Positions 1 through 11,367 of a DNA stretch of 64,000 nucleotides are shown piece by piece. The stretch comes from Diogma glabrata. Taxonomy: Eukaryota > Arthropoda > Insecta > Diptera > Cylindrotomidae. The notes beneath the pieces were generated by a model. The model saw nothing but the letters and a program-made list of their open reading frames with translations, searched no databases and was not told where the DNA came from. A program made the position numbers and the translations under genes. Numbering within the stretch: position 1 is the first letter of the stretch; the number at the start of each line of letters is the position of its first letter. The stretch spans positions 992,001-1,056,000 of the forward strand of contig OY856188.1 in the NCBI GenBank assembly GCA_963693315.1, read 5' to 3'.

Positions 1-2486
1 AGACACTCTAAAGTCTTGGCCGCTCCAGTGTGGGCTGAGTATGGAGAATTGTGCGCTTGCTTGAGCAATTTAGGTTGAAGGGCTTTTGGGATAATTAGTT
101 TCCACTGTGGCGTGCTAGGAGATTCAAGAAGGTTAGCAAAAGGATTTATAAAAACTTTACCATTCTCGTTTTTCATGTTTGAGGCACGATTCTTGATCGA
201 AGAAATAAGTTTTAGATAATCACTGTCAGAAAATGCGGGATCTTCCAAATCGACATGTAGAGGTGGTATGTTTGCATCGTCCAAGCTTTTAATTTCAGAT
301 ATGACGTGCTCTCCATACACTCGAGAGAGTGCATCTGGGACACAATTGAGAGTTCCTTTGCGATATTCAATGTCAAAGTTGAAACCTTGTAACTGCAAAC
401 TCCAACGCGCCAGTCTGCCGGTCAGTTCTTTTTGACTCATTAACCACTTTAAACTACTGTGATCTGTAATTATGGTAAAAGGCAGACCTTCGATGTAGGC
501 TCGAAACTTCTTAACACTTAACACAGCTGCCAAGCATTCTAGCTCTGATACGCTATAATTACGTTGTGCAGCGTTGAGCTTCTGACTCATGTAAGCTATG
601 GGTCTTTCACTGTTATCATCTGCTCTTTGAAACAACACACTTCCAACTCCAGTACTACTAGCATCACACTGGATATAAAATCTTCGTGTAAAGTCAGGAT
701 TTACTAGGACTGGTGCTGAAATTAAAAGTTGCTTCATTGACTCAAATGACTTTTGTGCAATTTCGGACCAAACAAACTTCTTCGATTTCTTTAATAGGTC
801 AGTCAGTGGGGCTGATATGCTGGAATAGTTGGCGATGAATCTTCGGTACCAACCGGTAACACCTAAGAATCGTCGGATTTGTCTGACGGTTTTTGGTGTA
901 GGAAATTCAGCGATGGCTTGAACTTTATCGCTATTAACACGTAAACATCCATTACCAACTATATATCCTAGATACTCTATTTCTTTTAAGCAAAATCGAC
1001 TCTTTTCCACATTAATGGTCAGTCCGGCTGATCTAAGTCGCCGCGCAACCTCAGACAAGAGTTCTATATGTTGTTCATAAGTGGCTGATGTGATGAGCAA
1101 GTCATCGAGATATACGAATACACGATCGTGTAACTGATGAGGAATTACTTTGTGCATTAATCGACAGAGTGTTTGAGGTGCGTTACACAAACCAAATGGC
1201 ATTACAGTGAACTGGTAGAGAGGGCGGCCGGGAATAGTAAAGGCCGTCTTATCTCTAGATTCTTGATCTAGTGGAATCTGCCAGAATGCATCTTTTAAAT
1301 CTAAGCTAGAAATATATGCTGTATCACCTAAGCGACTCAGTAGACCATCTATGATTGGAAGAGGATACGCATCCTTTCGTGTGACAGCGTTTACACGTCG
1401 GGCATCCAAGCATAACCTGGTCTTTCCATTTTTCTTGCGCACAACAGCCATAGGTGAGCTCCAACCGCTAGAACTTTCTTCTATGACACCTAGGGAGAGC
1501 ATACGGTCAAGCTCAGAATACATCTCTTCTTGAACCGCTGGAGAAACTGCGTAGTAGCGTTGCTTGATGGGAGTAGCATTATTGACGTCAATTGAATGCT
1601 CAACTAAGTGAGTTCGACCTAACCCTAGCTTATGAGATGCTGGCAACGATTCTATAATCTCAGCGAGCTTAGATTGCTCTTCGATCGATAACTGGTGACT
1701 TTTATCATCCATTTGTGTATCGCTGAGGGACATCACCGTTGCTTCCTTGAGATGATGGGGTATATTTTCTTCGCTGTCACCCATGACTGGTTTTAAGCCG
1801 AATGCATTCCAAAAATCAATACCTAGATATACTGTTTGCTGTAGAGATGGAACGAGATAGAATTTGATAGTTCTTGATTTACGCTGGTAGCGAACAGGTG
1901 TTGATATGTAGCCGATAACTCTTTGCTTCTGCCCGCTGGCAGTACAAATGCTTGTAGTGAGAGAATGGAATGCTACGTGGGGATTAGTTATAAATTTTTC
2001 TGAGCCCGCTCCTAAAACACTTATTGATGCGCCGCTATCTAGGAGTCCGCGATGGTTCTCGGTACCGATGGTGATGTTCGCGTAAGGTCGTAAATCATAA
2101 GGATCTGGAGTGATATCTAATATAGTTTCGCATATGATTTTTTTAAGTATTCGACGATGTTTAAAATATGCCAGACATCGATGGAATCTGGATAAGGTTG
2201 GTTTCGTGGTAGATGGTGAATTTGGTTTAGATTGTAAACAGTTATGGGGTTTTGGATTTACGTTTTCATTGATTATCTGGGAGGTAAAGAAGGTTTGTTC
2301 GGGTATTGATGATTGTAGATAATTTTCCTCAATTCCGGGTCGGTATTCGACGCCGCTTCTACTAACTCTCTGGAATTCAATGGCCGTCGGAGGTATGGAG
2401 TCCCAGTGGTCCCTACCTCCGTCAGTTGGTTTCCCGCGTATTCCGGAGAACATCTTGGACACTGTGGTTTTAGTGTTTCTGGCCTA
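1..2486 (-). CDS. pol: Gypsy-type LTR retrotransposon Pol (protease, reverse transcriptase, RNase H), partial
   Basis: Read on the minus strand this frame has no stop over about 828 codons and runs off the left edge of the window. In order it shows an aspartic protease core (L-DSGAS at about 2028-2042), a Ty3/Gypsy reverse transcriptase with the VYLDDLLI catalytic box at 1092-1112, the downstream GVTGWYRRFI motif near 850-870, and an RNase H segment with TDHSSLKWLM at about 430-470. Integrase is expected beyond position 1. The frame starts inside gag, just after a stop at 2484-2486, and is offset from gag so that a -1 ribosomal frameshift in the overlap would join them; that is typical of the group. 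No damage is visible, so the copy is young. Motifs and frame are seen directly; the frameshift is inferred. Confidence 0.9.
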
Positions 2487-4054
2487 CCGCAACCATAACA
2501 AAACATCCTTGGTGAAGGCTTGGGGCAGTTTTTGAACATATGACCAGTGTTTCCACAATTCCAGCAGGGGTATTTCATTTGTTGATGTTTGTTGCTATCC
2601 GTTACTTTATTTGCGTTGTTATATAATTGTCGTGGACTTTGCATAGCATTGATGCTATAGACTTCTTCGCATGGTTCTGCCGAGGTAGGTGGTAGGTATG
2701 CGCTCGGTTGCTCATACACTTCGCTGATATTTTTTCTCTGATACATAGTCAACTCGGGGATGTAACCAAGCCTCTGCCAAGTATCTTCATTTGTAATGCA
2801 TTTTCGTACCAATTCAGACAACGAATTAAAAACCTCATTAGCCAATGCAATCTGCAGACCTTGACGCATGTTTCGTGATACGATACTGATTAACTCTATG
2901 TCCGTAAGTGGGGTCCGAAGGGAGAGGGTTAATTTTTGCACATCGTGATAAAAATCTATGAACGATTCTCGAACTTTTTGTTTGCGATTTTCCAAGGCAT
3001 GACGTACATCCATATCCGTGCGTCTGTCTTGAAAACGTTCGAGTAGTGCAGTTCGCAGTTGTCCCCATGTACATTGTCCCATGCGCTCTAAATACACCCA
3101 ATAAAATTCGCTCGCTGTACCCTGGAGAACAGCGTGGATGTCTGTCGCTAGTTGATCCCTTGGCATTCCATATGACGAAGCTAAGCTCTCTAAACGAAAA
3201 ATAAATCTCTCTATTGGGATATCAGAAGGAGATCCGTTAAAGGAAATATTCCACCGATGAAGGCTGTAATCCCGACGAACAGCTGATGCAATTTGGTAAG
3301 GGGGTTGCAATGAATTTTGAGCATTTCGTATGAGGTGAGATTGGATTCCAGCAGGCTGGGATGGGATTCCAGCAGGCTGGGATGGGATTCCATGAGGAAT
3401 GAAACTCGCATTTGGGGTATTTAGACTACCGAAATGTGCGGTTAACGGATGTATAAACTCAGGAAACTCATCTTGCGTCTTCTTAGGGGAACTGATAATA
3501 ACTTGATTCATTTTAGAACTACCTGGCTCACCTTCAGGTTTTTGATCGAGTGGACCACGATTTAACTCATCATCTTGTTCTTCGGGTAGTTGGATATTGA
3601 CCGCTTGCATGTGTAGCCGGCTGTCATTAGAGGTGGGGTCTGCACATAAGATCGGCAACATCTCTAATATCGAGTCGCATGCTACTAATAGTGTTTGTAC
3701 TACTGTTGCTGCCGATCGAGATTCTTTCATTCGTATTAAACGTTGTCGAATGTGGTAGATACGTGATTGGACGACAGGAAGTCCAAACGCTATTTCATCG
3801 TCAGATATAGTCGATAGGTAGGTTTTAAGTGCGTCCAATTTCGAAGCACATATCCGCATTTCTGTATGTGGAGATTTAGTTGCTTGCACGTGTGCCCGAG
3901 AGGGTGGCTCTCTTTCATTCTTTTCTTCCAAGGTGTAGTATTGGGTTAAAATGGTCATTTGCTGAATGATGGTACCATCGGGTATACCGTATACCTCGCA
4001 CTCTACATAGAGCTCATCCGCTTTAAGATGCTCCGGAATTATTTTGGTTGTCAT
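2273..4054 (-). CDS. gag: Gypsy-type LTR retrotransposon Gag polyprotein
   Basis: An intact 593-residue minus-strand ORF. Its middle (about residues 265-440) has the usual Gypsy Gag capsid-like region, recognisable from FNGSPSDIPIERFIFRLE and a following helical stretch. Near residue 495 there is a canonical CCHC zinc knuckle (CWNCGNTGHMFKNC), followed by an unusual cysteine-only second knuckle (C-x2-C-x9-C-x2-C). Proline-rich near-repeats (SQPAGIPSQPAGIQS) lie around residue 230. The gag stop at 2273-2275 is overlapped by about 210 nt of open pol frame. The product would form the retrotransposon particle and bind genomic RNA. No envelope gene can be assessed because the 3' part of the element is outside the window. 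Confidence 0.9.
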   Translation of the reverse strand: MTTKIIPEHLKADELYVECEVYGIPDGTIIQQMTILTQYYTLEEKNEREPPSRAHVQATKSPHTEMRICASKLDALKTYLSTISDDEIAFGLPVVQSRIYHIRQRLIRMKESRSAATVVQTLLVACDSILEMLPILCADPTSNDSRLHMQAVNIQLPEEQDDELNRGPLDQKPEGEPGSSKMNQVIISSPKKTQDEFPEFIHPLTAHFGSLNTPNASFIPHGIPSQPAGIPSQPAGIQSHLIRNAQNSLQPPYQIASAVRRDYSLHRWNISFNGSPSDIPIERFIFRLESLASSYGMPRDQLATDIHAVLQGTASEFYWVYLERMGQCTWGQLRTALLERFQDRRTDMDVRHALENRKQKVRESFIDFYHDVQKLTLSLRTPLTDIELISIVSRNMRQGLQIALANEVFNSLSELVRKCITNEDTWQRLGYIPELTMYQRKNISEVYEQPSAYLPPTSAEPCEEVYSINAMQSPRQLYNNANKVTDSNKHQQMKYPCWNCGNTGHMFKNCPKPSPRMFCYGCGRPETLKPQCPRCSPEYAGNQLTEVGTTGTPYLRRPLNSRELVEAASNTDPELRKIIYNHQYPNKPSLPPR

Positions 4055-6064
4055 TTTTCTGATCTTGTTGTGCGTTAGCGTGTGAATGTTGTTTTACGAA
4101 AAATTTACGAGATTAACAAAAGAAAATGCTCGCGAAAAATTATTTTAAATTCAATTAAATTACAATTACCTAAAATAATATATACCGGATGAAATTAACC
4201 AAAAACAAATAAAATTCAAACAAAACAAATTTCCATTTAACCAAACAAATAATATTTGACCTAATGAATATTTCTTAAAGTGAAGGAAAACAAATAGCAA
4301 TCATATAAAATAGGATTAAGTTACAAAATTGCTGCATGACTTTACACTTAATTGCTAGCAACAACGAAAATTTTATGCAATACTGACCTACACTATGAAT
4401 ATATATATGTACTTTTTTTTTTAGTTTTTTTTTTAATTAATTTGGATATATGATAATGCTTATAAATATATTGATAATATTTCCTAACCGATACAACAGA
4501 ACATGAAAATCAAATTAACTCAAATTGACTTAACAATTACTCAAGAATGACCAAACAATAACAATACCTCTATAAACTTAAATAACGCCAATATGTACAT
4601 ATGTTCCTAATATTACCGAATTTATTTTTATATTATTCTAATTGTTTTGGTAATATTTTAAGTTAAAGTCAAAATATATCAAATTTATACCTGGCATAAA
4701 GAGATAATATATTTTCGTGATACAAGAAATTTTTATAACAATTATTTTAAACACATCAAATTACACAACAAAATTACCTTTACAGCTAATTAAAAAAAAA
4801 TAAATTGAATTATGTTATTATAACTACATACAAAACATATTATGCACAATAAAATTTAATGCAAACGACTTAAATTTATTAAAATTATTTTTATATATAC
4901 ATATAACAAAAACTAACCTTGAACTTATTAATTGTTATCATGAAAAAAAATAAAACTATTTCATGAAATATTACATTTCATCAAAACATAAAAATTATAC
5001 TCTAAAATTTTTTTTTTTTAATTCATATATTTGATTATTTAGATATAAGAAATAAAATTAGATTTGAATTGAATTTATATTTATATAGTAAATAGACATG
5101 AGATGACTTAATGTAAATGGGCTGATTGAATAATTAATCTCTTAACCTAAACAAAACAATACACTACAATTACCTAATAACAGTAAAATTAACTCAACAA
5201 ATTTTACTCAAAATAATCCTATACTATATTGACAATAATAACTAACCAAAACAACAATAACAATACTAACAGCAATAATATATATTTATATTAAATTTAT
5301 TTAAAATTGAGATTTGAATTTTATAGAAAATAGGTGTGAGGTAAGATTGACAAATTCTGGGTATATAAGGAAAGGATAAGGGTGGGCTTTGGTAGAACCG
5401 ATATTTATTAAGATTTTGTTAGAGAAACGCAAAAATTTGAATTGTTCAGAAGGATGACTTCATGACTAACACCCATGATCAAACACTAATGCGGACAAGT
5501 TTGGTGCGCTGAAAACATCATTCACAACAAACAAAATTTTTGGTTTGGGGCGGATAATAAAAGTTGTTGAGAAACGAATGTACTACAACTAACACTACAG
5601 ATCATAACACTGAAAGTGGACAAAGTAAGTGCGCGAAAAGTGATCTTCATCACACAGTAAAAGCCTTCAATAAATACCGTACAGTTGTATTGACACACCT
5701 AATCAATCAATTCTGAGATATCGTGGTGTCACACTCACTGCAATCGAACGATAAGTGAAGCCCGACAAACATTATGTATTCACGCGACGGATAACACAAT
5801 GCGATGCTACACTAGAATGTAAAAACGAACAATAATGTACTACCGGAATTTATGACTACCTAACATCGTGAAGTCTACAATCTATGGAATTCATGATGCG
5901 AAGTCACACATATAAACCTGTTTAAAAATGAATTGCTTAGAAAAAACTTGAAAATTTTTAAATGGAGATTGGAACTAAGATTACATGAAATCTCATGCGA
6001 AACGATACATAACTATTAAAATTACAGAAACCAATTAGATTGACCTATAATGAGCCATTTTTTT
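4055..6064 (-). mobile_element. Long untranslated leader of the Gypsy element
   Basis: About 2 kb of very AT-rich DNA lies between the gag start and the putative primer-binding site and contains no convincing ORF. Such a long leader is unusual for Gypsy elements but known in some insect lineages such as the Osvaldo/Ulysses type. It may hold packaging or control signals, or later insertions; I could not delimit any. Confidence 0.5.
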
Positions 6065-6074
6065 GGGCGCCAGC
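6065..6074 (-). other. Putative tRNA-Lys primer-binding site
   Basis: On the minus strand the sequence TGGCGCCCAA matches the first ten bases of the classic tRNA-Lys primer-binding site used by Gypsy-type elements. It lies upstream of gag in the correct orientation. The match does not continue clearly beyond ten bases. Confidence 0.45.
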
Positions 6075-6530
6075 TATAACCGGCAGGCTGGGATTAAAGA
6101 TGCTGGGTGATTGACATAGCCTCCGAATATCGGAAGACAAGAGATTGTCCATGAAATTAAAGTTAAATGGGACATTGAAGCGTCTACAGCTAAGTCTTTC
6201 ACCCAACTGAATATCTGAAAATAACCCGCCGGAAATATAACGAATATCGGGATGCGTTTTTGTGTAGCCACAGGCAGTCATTCCACGACTTTTGCTCAGA
6301 CTGGGGTGGGGTTTGGCTACACGCATCTCGATGTAAGGGACTGCCATAAATAAAATAATATAACAAAACCACGACGGTTAAGAAAACAAAAATGGGAAGC
6401 CAATTCATTTCAAAAAGGGCCAGTTAACGTAGGGGAAGGAGGGAATGGGAAGGAAACCCAGAGGTTTGACGAACCTCATCTCACACCATAGGATTTGAAA
6501 TTAGCACATATTAATTTATACTTTTACAAA
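6075..6530 (-). mobile_element. Putative 5' LTR of the Gypsy element (outer end uncertain)
   Basis: If the primer-binding site is correct, the 5' LTR lies just to its right on the plus coordinates. The stretch differs in composition from both neighbours (more G+C, around 6060-6480). The partner LTR is outside the window, so neither boundary can be fixed by direct-repeat comparison; the right edge given is a guess. Short ORFs here look accidental. Confidence 0.35.
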
Positions 6531-7800
6531 AAAAAACAAAAAAAGAAACAGTATACTAAACATTAATTTTCCTAACTTAATGCTAAAAAACTAAAATATA
6601 AAAACTCATACCTTACAATATCTTGAGTTTCGATTGGGTGGTATTGTCCGCACCAAGGTTTAGTTGTTATGATATTCTTCTTTATTCCACCTTTCCGTTG
6701 CAAAATTACCTCCGTTTCTTACAAAAGTGGTAATACTTTCTATTTCATCCGCAGGTTAACCAATCTCTATCTTTTACTTCATAAATAAGAGACATTACAT
6801 TTCTTCGTAACAATCAGTTTTATACTTTTATTTTATAACATTTGTTTTCATTTTACAGTAGATTTAAAATTAAAGGTTCCAAACTTTAGGACACTAGTTA
6901 CTGAACTACTAATGGTTATCAAGAGTAATAGCTAATTATTGGACTATTAGACTCGTATTATGAGAACAACGATTAATTGTGAATCATTAATTTTACTTTG
7001 TTCTGTTATATTATAGGATTAAGATCCAAAATTTATACTTCACATTTATATTGTATCATCTATTTTATATTTCTTAAAAATCGTTTTATTGTGAAATTTA
7101 TTATGTATTGTAATTATCATTTATATAGTTAAAAGAAATCACACAAAACACAGAACACAACACTAACAAAACAGAACCTTATAAAATTACTAATAAACGG
7201 TACCGATCAAAACTACAAAAATAAATTTAGAAATTCTAATGGAACATTTGTCCATTACAGAATTCTTAACTCGACTTACTATACCGACACCAAAACACAA
7301 ACTTTACTAACTACTGAGGAATCCAAGTGAAACATTTGTTCACTTCAGAATTCCTGACTCGACTCCCCGATTAAACCAATAAAATTTTCATTCAATTAGT
7401 AAAAAATATTGTTGGAAAATTTTTGCCAATTAATTAAAAAAATATAATAAAATTTGTAATTTGATTGGTTTTCAAATTACAATCAAATAAAATTCAATTT
7501 ACTTACACACCAAGGTTAATGAAACTTAATATCGACACATTAATTAGTTTAACATAATTCATTTGTCGTCAATTAGTTCATTTACCTTAGTTTTGTGTAA
7601 TGAATTTGCAATGTAATACAATGCAAATATTATTTCCATCAAATTTTATAGATTGTAGAATGTCAACCAATTTTCATTTTCAATTTTAGATAAATTTGGA
7701 AAAAGGTTTTTATGATTTTGAAAAGTTATCCGATTATGGGGAATGGGGAAAATGTGACGAATGGAAGGAAGATTGATATTGAAAATTTTCCATCCGGCAC
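6531..7800. other. AT-rich intergenic DNA, no gene seen
   Basis: No ORF with family resemblance was found. A weak direct repeat is visible around 7230-7360, where two similar segments carry the motif CATTTGT(C/T)CA followed by CAGAATTC. It is probably decayed transposon DNA. Confidence 0.5.
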
Positions 7801-7908
7801 AAATGCCCAAATGTCCCTCCAAAAAGAGAAAAAAATTGGTATAAAAAGTAGCAAAAAACGATATTTTAATTTGTTTTTGAATTTTTTTAATGGGACATTT
7901 GGGCATTT
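7801..7908. repeat. Short inverted repeat (hairpin)
   Basis: The left arm AAATGCCCAAATGTCCC at 7801-7817 is matched by its reverse complement GGGACATTTGGGCATTT at 7892-7908. A spurious 125-codon ORF spans it. It is likely part of a small foldback element. Confidence 0.65.
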
Positions 7909-8199
7909 TGAAACGTTTGGGGCGTTCGGCAGTCCTAATGTAATTCATTTTAAGTTTTTCAGTGAAATTTGGGAATTTCACAAAAAAATTTTAAGCCTAA
8001 GTTGCGAAATCGAGGTAAAATCGGTCAAAAATCCGTTTTTGCGAGATATCTCGAAAACCCCAACGGCAACCTATTTCAAAAACGGTTGAGTTTTGTTATA
8101 TTTGACCCAAAGAAGACTGCTATGAAAAAATATATCATGTTGGTTGACTTTTTATTTAAATTCATGGTGGGTCAACCGTGATATACTTATTACAATAAA

Positions 8200-10020
8200 A
8201 TATGGAGGGGTTGAAATCTCACAGCTCTGAGATATCAAGACTTCGGTGTCGGTTAAGAATTTTGATATAGTTTTCGGCAAAAAATTTTGATGAGGACATG
8301 GTTTTTAGTTTTGGGCAGCGATGTATATCAAACATAACTCTTTGTTAAAGTACAAGTATTTTTTTATCTCTGTTTAGAAATTTCTTACAAAACTAACACG
8401 AAACATCAATACGCTGCCGGAAAATTATAACAGATTATAAATTAACATAATTTAGTGAAAAGATGATACACTCAGCAAACTACTCAAAAACCCCTCCATT
8501 TAGCGTTTCGAGAAAATATTACAAAATCACAAATTCATATTTCTTTCAAAATTCCAAAAATATTGTAAAAATTAAGTAATATCAAACTTTTTTCCAAATT
8601 CCAAAAATTATTACAAAATCAAATATTAAACTTTTTCTAAATTCCAATAATCTTACAAAAATTTTTAAAAATTCAAACTTTTCCAAAATTCTAAAAACAT
8701 TGCAAAAATCATTACAAAATCAAAAATTGAAACTTTTTTCGAAATTCCAAAAATTATAATAAAATCAAAAATTATTATTAATAAAATTCTAAAAATATTC
8801 CAAAAATTCTTACAAAATCAAAAATTAAATTTTTTTCCAAAATTCTAAATATACATATTGTAAAAATTATTACAAAATCAAAAATACAAACTTTTTTCAA
8901 AATTCCAAAAATATTTCAAAAACTATAACAAATTCAAAAATGTCCATGTCGAATTTCATTTTCAATTACATTTACGTCATAAAAACAGCTACAGTTTTTT
9001 TCCATAAAATTGGCTAAAAAAATTAGTGAAATCATTTTTTGACACACTTGACATTATTATTTGACAAACTTATAATGCCATAATTCTCTATAATAATAAT
9101 AAAATTTCATGTCATACAAATTATTATTTTATTTTTTTCCATAAAATTGGGTAAAAAAGTAAATAAAAATCTTTCTTTTGACACACTTAACAACATTTTT
9201 TTGACAAACTTATAATGCAATAATCTAGATTTTGGTCTCACATACCAATCCCGACCATCAAGATTTCTCCAAATTCAATGTTCCTACCCGTAATCACTTA
9301 AAATGAACGTTTTTTAAGCAAAAAATATCCAGATTTCCTTGTTTTGAGACACTTGACGATTTTTTGACACATTTCCGGTACAGTTATCGAACACATCGTC
9401 CTTTCGGCTCTTTCCATTGAGTAAACCTATTTCTAGGAAAAAAATTTTTGAAATCCGTCTAGCGGTTTTCTAGATTTCGTAGGTTGTAACGGCCGGCCGA
9501 CAGACAGACAATAGTTATTTGTTTAACTAGGCAGCAAAGTAGTAGATTGACTGCCGCGGCTGATAGTTCATAGCCGAGCGAGCGAGGCTAGGAATTCAGC
9601 CAAGGCAGTCAATCTACCTTGCTGCCGAGTTGAACATATAATTTTTTCTCCGATTAATTACAATGATATGTAATTTAATAATTATTACTTTAAAAATAAA
9701 GCAAAATTTTAAAAATGGAAAAAAAAATCGATAAAAAAATTTTTTTTTTTAATCGCAATATCTGTTTATTTCTATGAAGTCTAATTATTTTGCTGCCTAG
9801 GCAGCAAAGTACTTGCTTTGCTGCCTAGGCAGGAAAAGTGCCACTTTGCTGACTGAAATAAGTCTGCAAAATTTATATTTGCTGTCTATCGGAGAAAAAC
9901 ATTTTTTTTGCTTTTTTAGAATCAGTAGGTCCTAAAACGTCGAGAAATGCCAAAAAAGTGGGGGTAAGAATTTCACTTATAACTCATGAATGTTATACTT
10001 AGGTCTTTCAGACCGAAGTA
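8200..10020 (+). repeat. Interspersed repeat family R1, copy 1
   Basis: The unit starts at ATATGGAGGGG and ends at GACCGAAGTA. The centre (about 8500-8940) is a degenerate minisatellite built on CAAAATTCCAAAAATATT / ACAAAATCAAAAATT blocks of roughly 50 bp. The right part holds a conserved segment with TGACACACTTGAC, ACGGCCGGCCG and AGGTCCTAAAACGTCGAG. Copies of the same unit lie at 21729-23505 (+), 27749-29290 (-) and 16215-16845 (-, partial). No coding capacity is visible. The copy is interrupted by another element at 9511-9899. Confidence 0.85.
9511..9899 (+). mobile_element. Hairpin-rich element H1, copy 1, nested in repeat R1
   Basis: This 389-bp block is absent from the matching position of R1 copy 2 (near 23390), so it is an insertion. 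It has a long imperfect hairpin (arms GGCAGCAAAGTAGTAGATTG and its complement), an inner GGCTGA...TCAGCC stem, and two copies of the palindrome TTTGCTGCCTAGGCAGCAAA in near-perfect form. A second copy lies inverted at 41121-41514 inside an unrelated element. Confidence 0.8.
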
Positions 10021-10092
10021 AAATGCAAATATTTGTTTTTATTTATATTTTTTGGACATAGATAAGGAGATAGTATAAGGAAAATTTATTTA

Positions 10093-10290
10093 AAGCCTCG
10101 ATAACACTAAGATAGTTTACAAGCTGCTAGTTGGCTAGATTAAAAACCAAGTAGTTTGTAAAGTAGCCAACCTATCAAATTTTTCGGTAGGTCTGCTAGT
10201 TAGATTGTGAACATGATTACACCACGTGAGTTTACAAGCTGCCAGTAAACTCACAGATTGAGTAGATTGTAAACTATCGAGTTTCAATAA
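10093..10290. repeat. Palindromic foldback remnant
   Basis: CTCGATAACACTAAGATAGTTTACAA at the left is roughly complementary to TTGTAAACTATCGAG at the right. Internal repeats of GTTTACAAGCTGC and TAGTTGGCTAGATT suggest a decayed MITE. Confidence 0.5.
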
Positions 10291-10299
10291 ATTATATCG

Positions 10300-11270
10300 A
10301 CTGCTGGCTGAGTGTTCGCCTTATTTTTAAAAATTAAAATTTTTTTTTGGTTTGGAGTATAAATTCTGCTAACAAATTACTTTTTATCTTGACGACTCGG
10401 GTGTCATATATGAAAGGTAATTTTCTTCTATTCTATAACAATTTTTTGGTAATTTTCGACCGCAAAGTTTTCAACTTAGTTTTAAATATGTGAATTTTTT
10501 TTCTCATACCTATTGCCGAACACTACAAAACCGAAAATTCACGGTTATGGGAAAAGTTTTAAGGATTGAACGAAAACTGTAGCGGATCTTTTAAAATGTT
10601 TTTTGATTGAGGTTGAAAGTGAAAAGAAAAAAGAAAAAAACATGATTGCCACTTGATTGTATTAAATAAAGCACATAATGATTAAATTGCAAAGCAAATG
10701 TTGCCTAAAACTAATTCTAAAGGAAAACTACAAATTTTAGTGCAACTCTAACATACTAATTAATTTTTTTATAGAAATGGTAGAAGTTTGAAGACAACTC
10801 GCTACGCTAGAAGTTTGAAAACAACTTGCTAGTGCAAAGAGCATTTACTCTATCTTTAAAGCAAGTTTTGCATTGTTTTATAATGGAGACTTCCATAGGA
10901 CCCATATGTGTAGCAATTTGCATTACATATTCAGATTATTTTTAACTGTGTATAGTATAATTTATTTTATTTGTGTAGTTTAGTTTTCATTTTTAAAGTC
11001 CTCTTGTCCTCCAGTTACATTGTGGTTTCGTTTCTTTATCAGCTATAATTTTTTAAATACTTAACTGAAATAATTTACACTTATATTGTTTTAGTGTGTC
11101 ATGCTAAACTAATAGAATTTGTTTGCAAAAGGTATTTATAGGTTTAAGCTAATAACTTTCAACAACTGTTTTATGTCTAATTATCACACATATTGCAATC
11201 ATAAATTTTATTATAATAACAACAGGAACACATTCGTTTTCCTTAAGTATAATAATGCCGATAAGCAATA
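10300..11270. other. 5' flank of TIL gene A, nothing recognised
   Basis: AT-rich DNA without ORFs of note. A near-repeat AGAAGTTTGAAGACAACTCGCTA / AGAAGTTTGAAAACAACTTGCTA lies at about 10786-10830. Confidence 0.4.
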
Positions 11271-11279
11271 ATAAATGAG

Positions 11280-11285
11280 TATATA
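11280..11285 (+). promoter_or_regulatory. TATA-like element of TIL gene A
   Basis: TATATA in the context ATGAGTATATATTTGAAAAT, 83 bases upstream of the ATG. The same context upstream of gene D on the other strand reads ATGAGTATAAATTCGAAAAT, which supports it as a shared promoter element. Confidence 0.6.
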
Positions 11286-11367
11286 TTTGAAAATAAAATC
11301 AAAACAATAACTAGTCAACACAAATTGTTTAAATTGTGTTAACAGCACCAACCTTTTTGCTTAACAA

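Noticed and set aside
6199..6408. 69-codon minus-strand ORF with a hydrophobic start
   Set aside because: It lies in the putative LTR and overlaps two other open frames; nothing supports coding.
7646..8181. ORFs of 111 and 125 codons around 7.7-8.1 kb
   Set aside because: They overlap on opposite strands, span a hairpin and have no family resemblance.
8500..8940. Possible CRISPR-like array in the tandem AT-rich repeats
   Set aside because: Units are degenerate, lack unique spacers and are part of an interspersed eukaryotic repeat.
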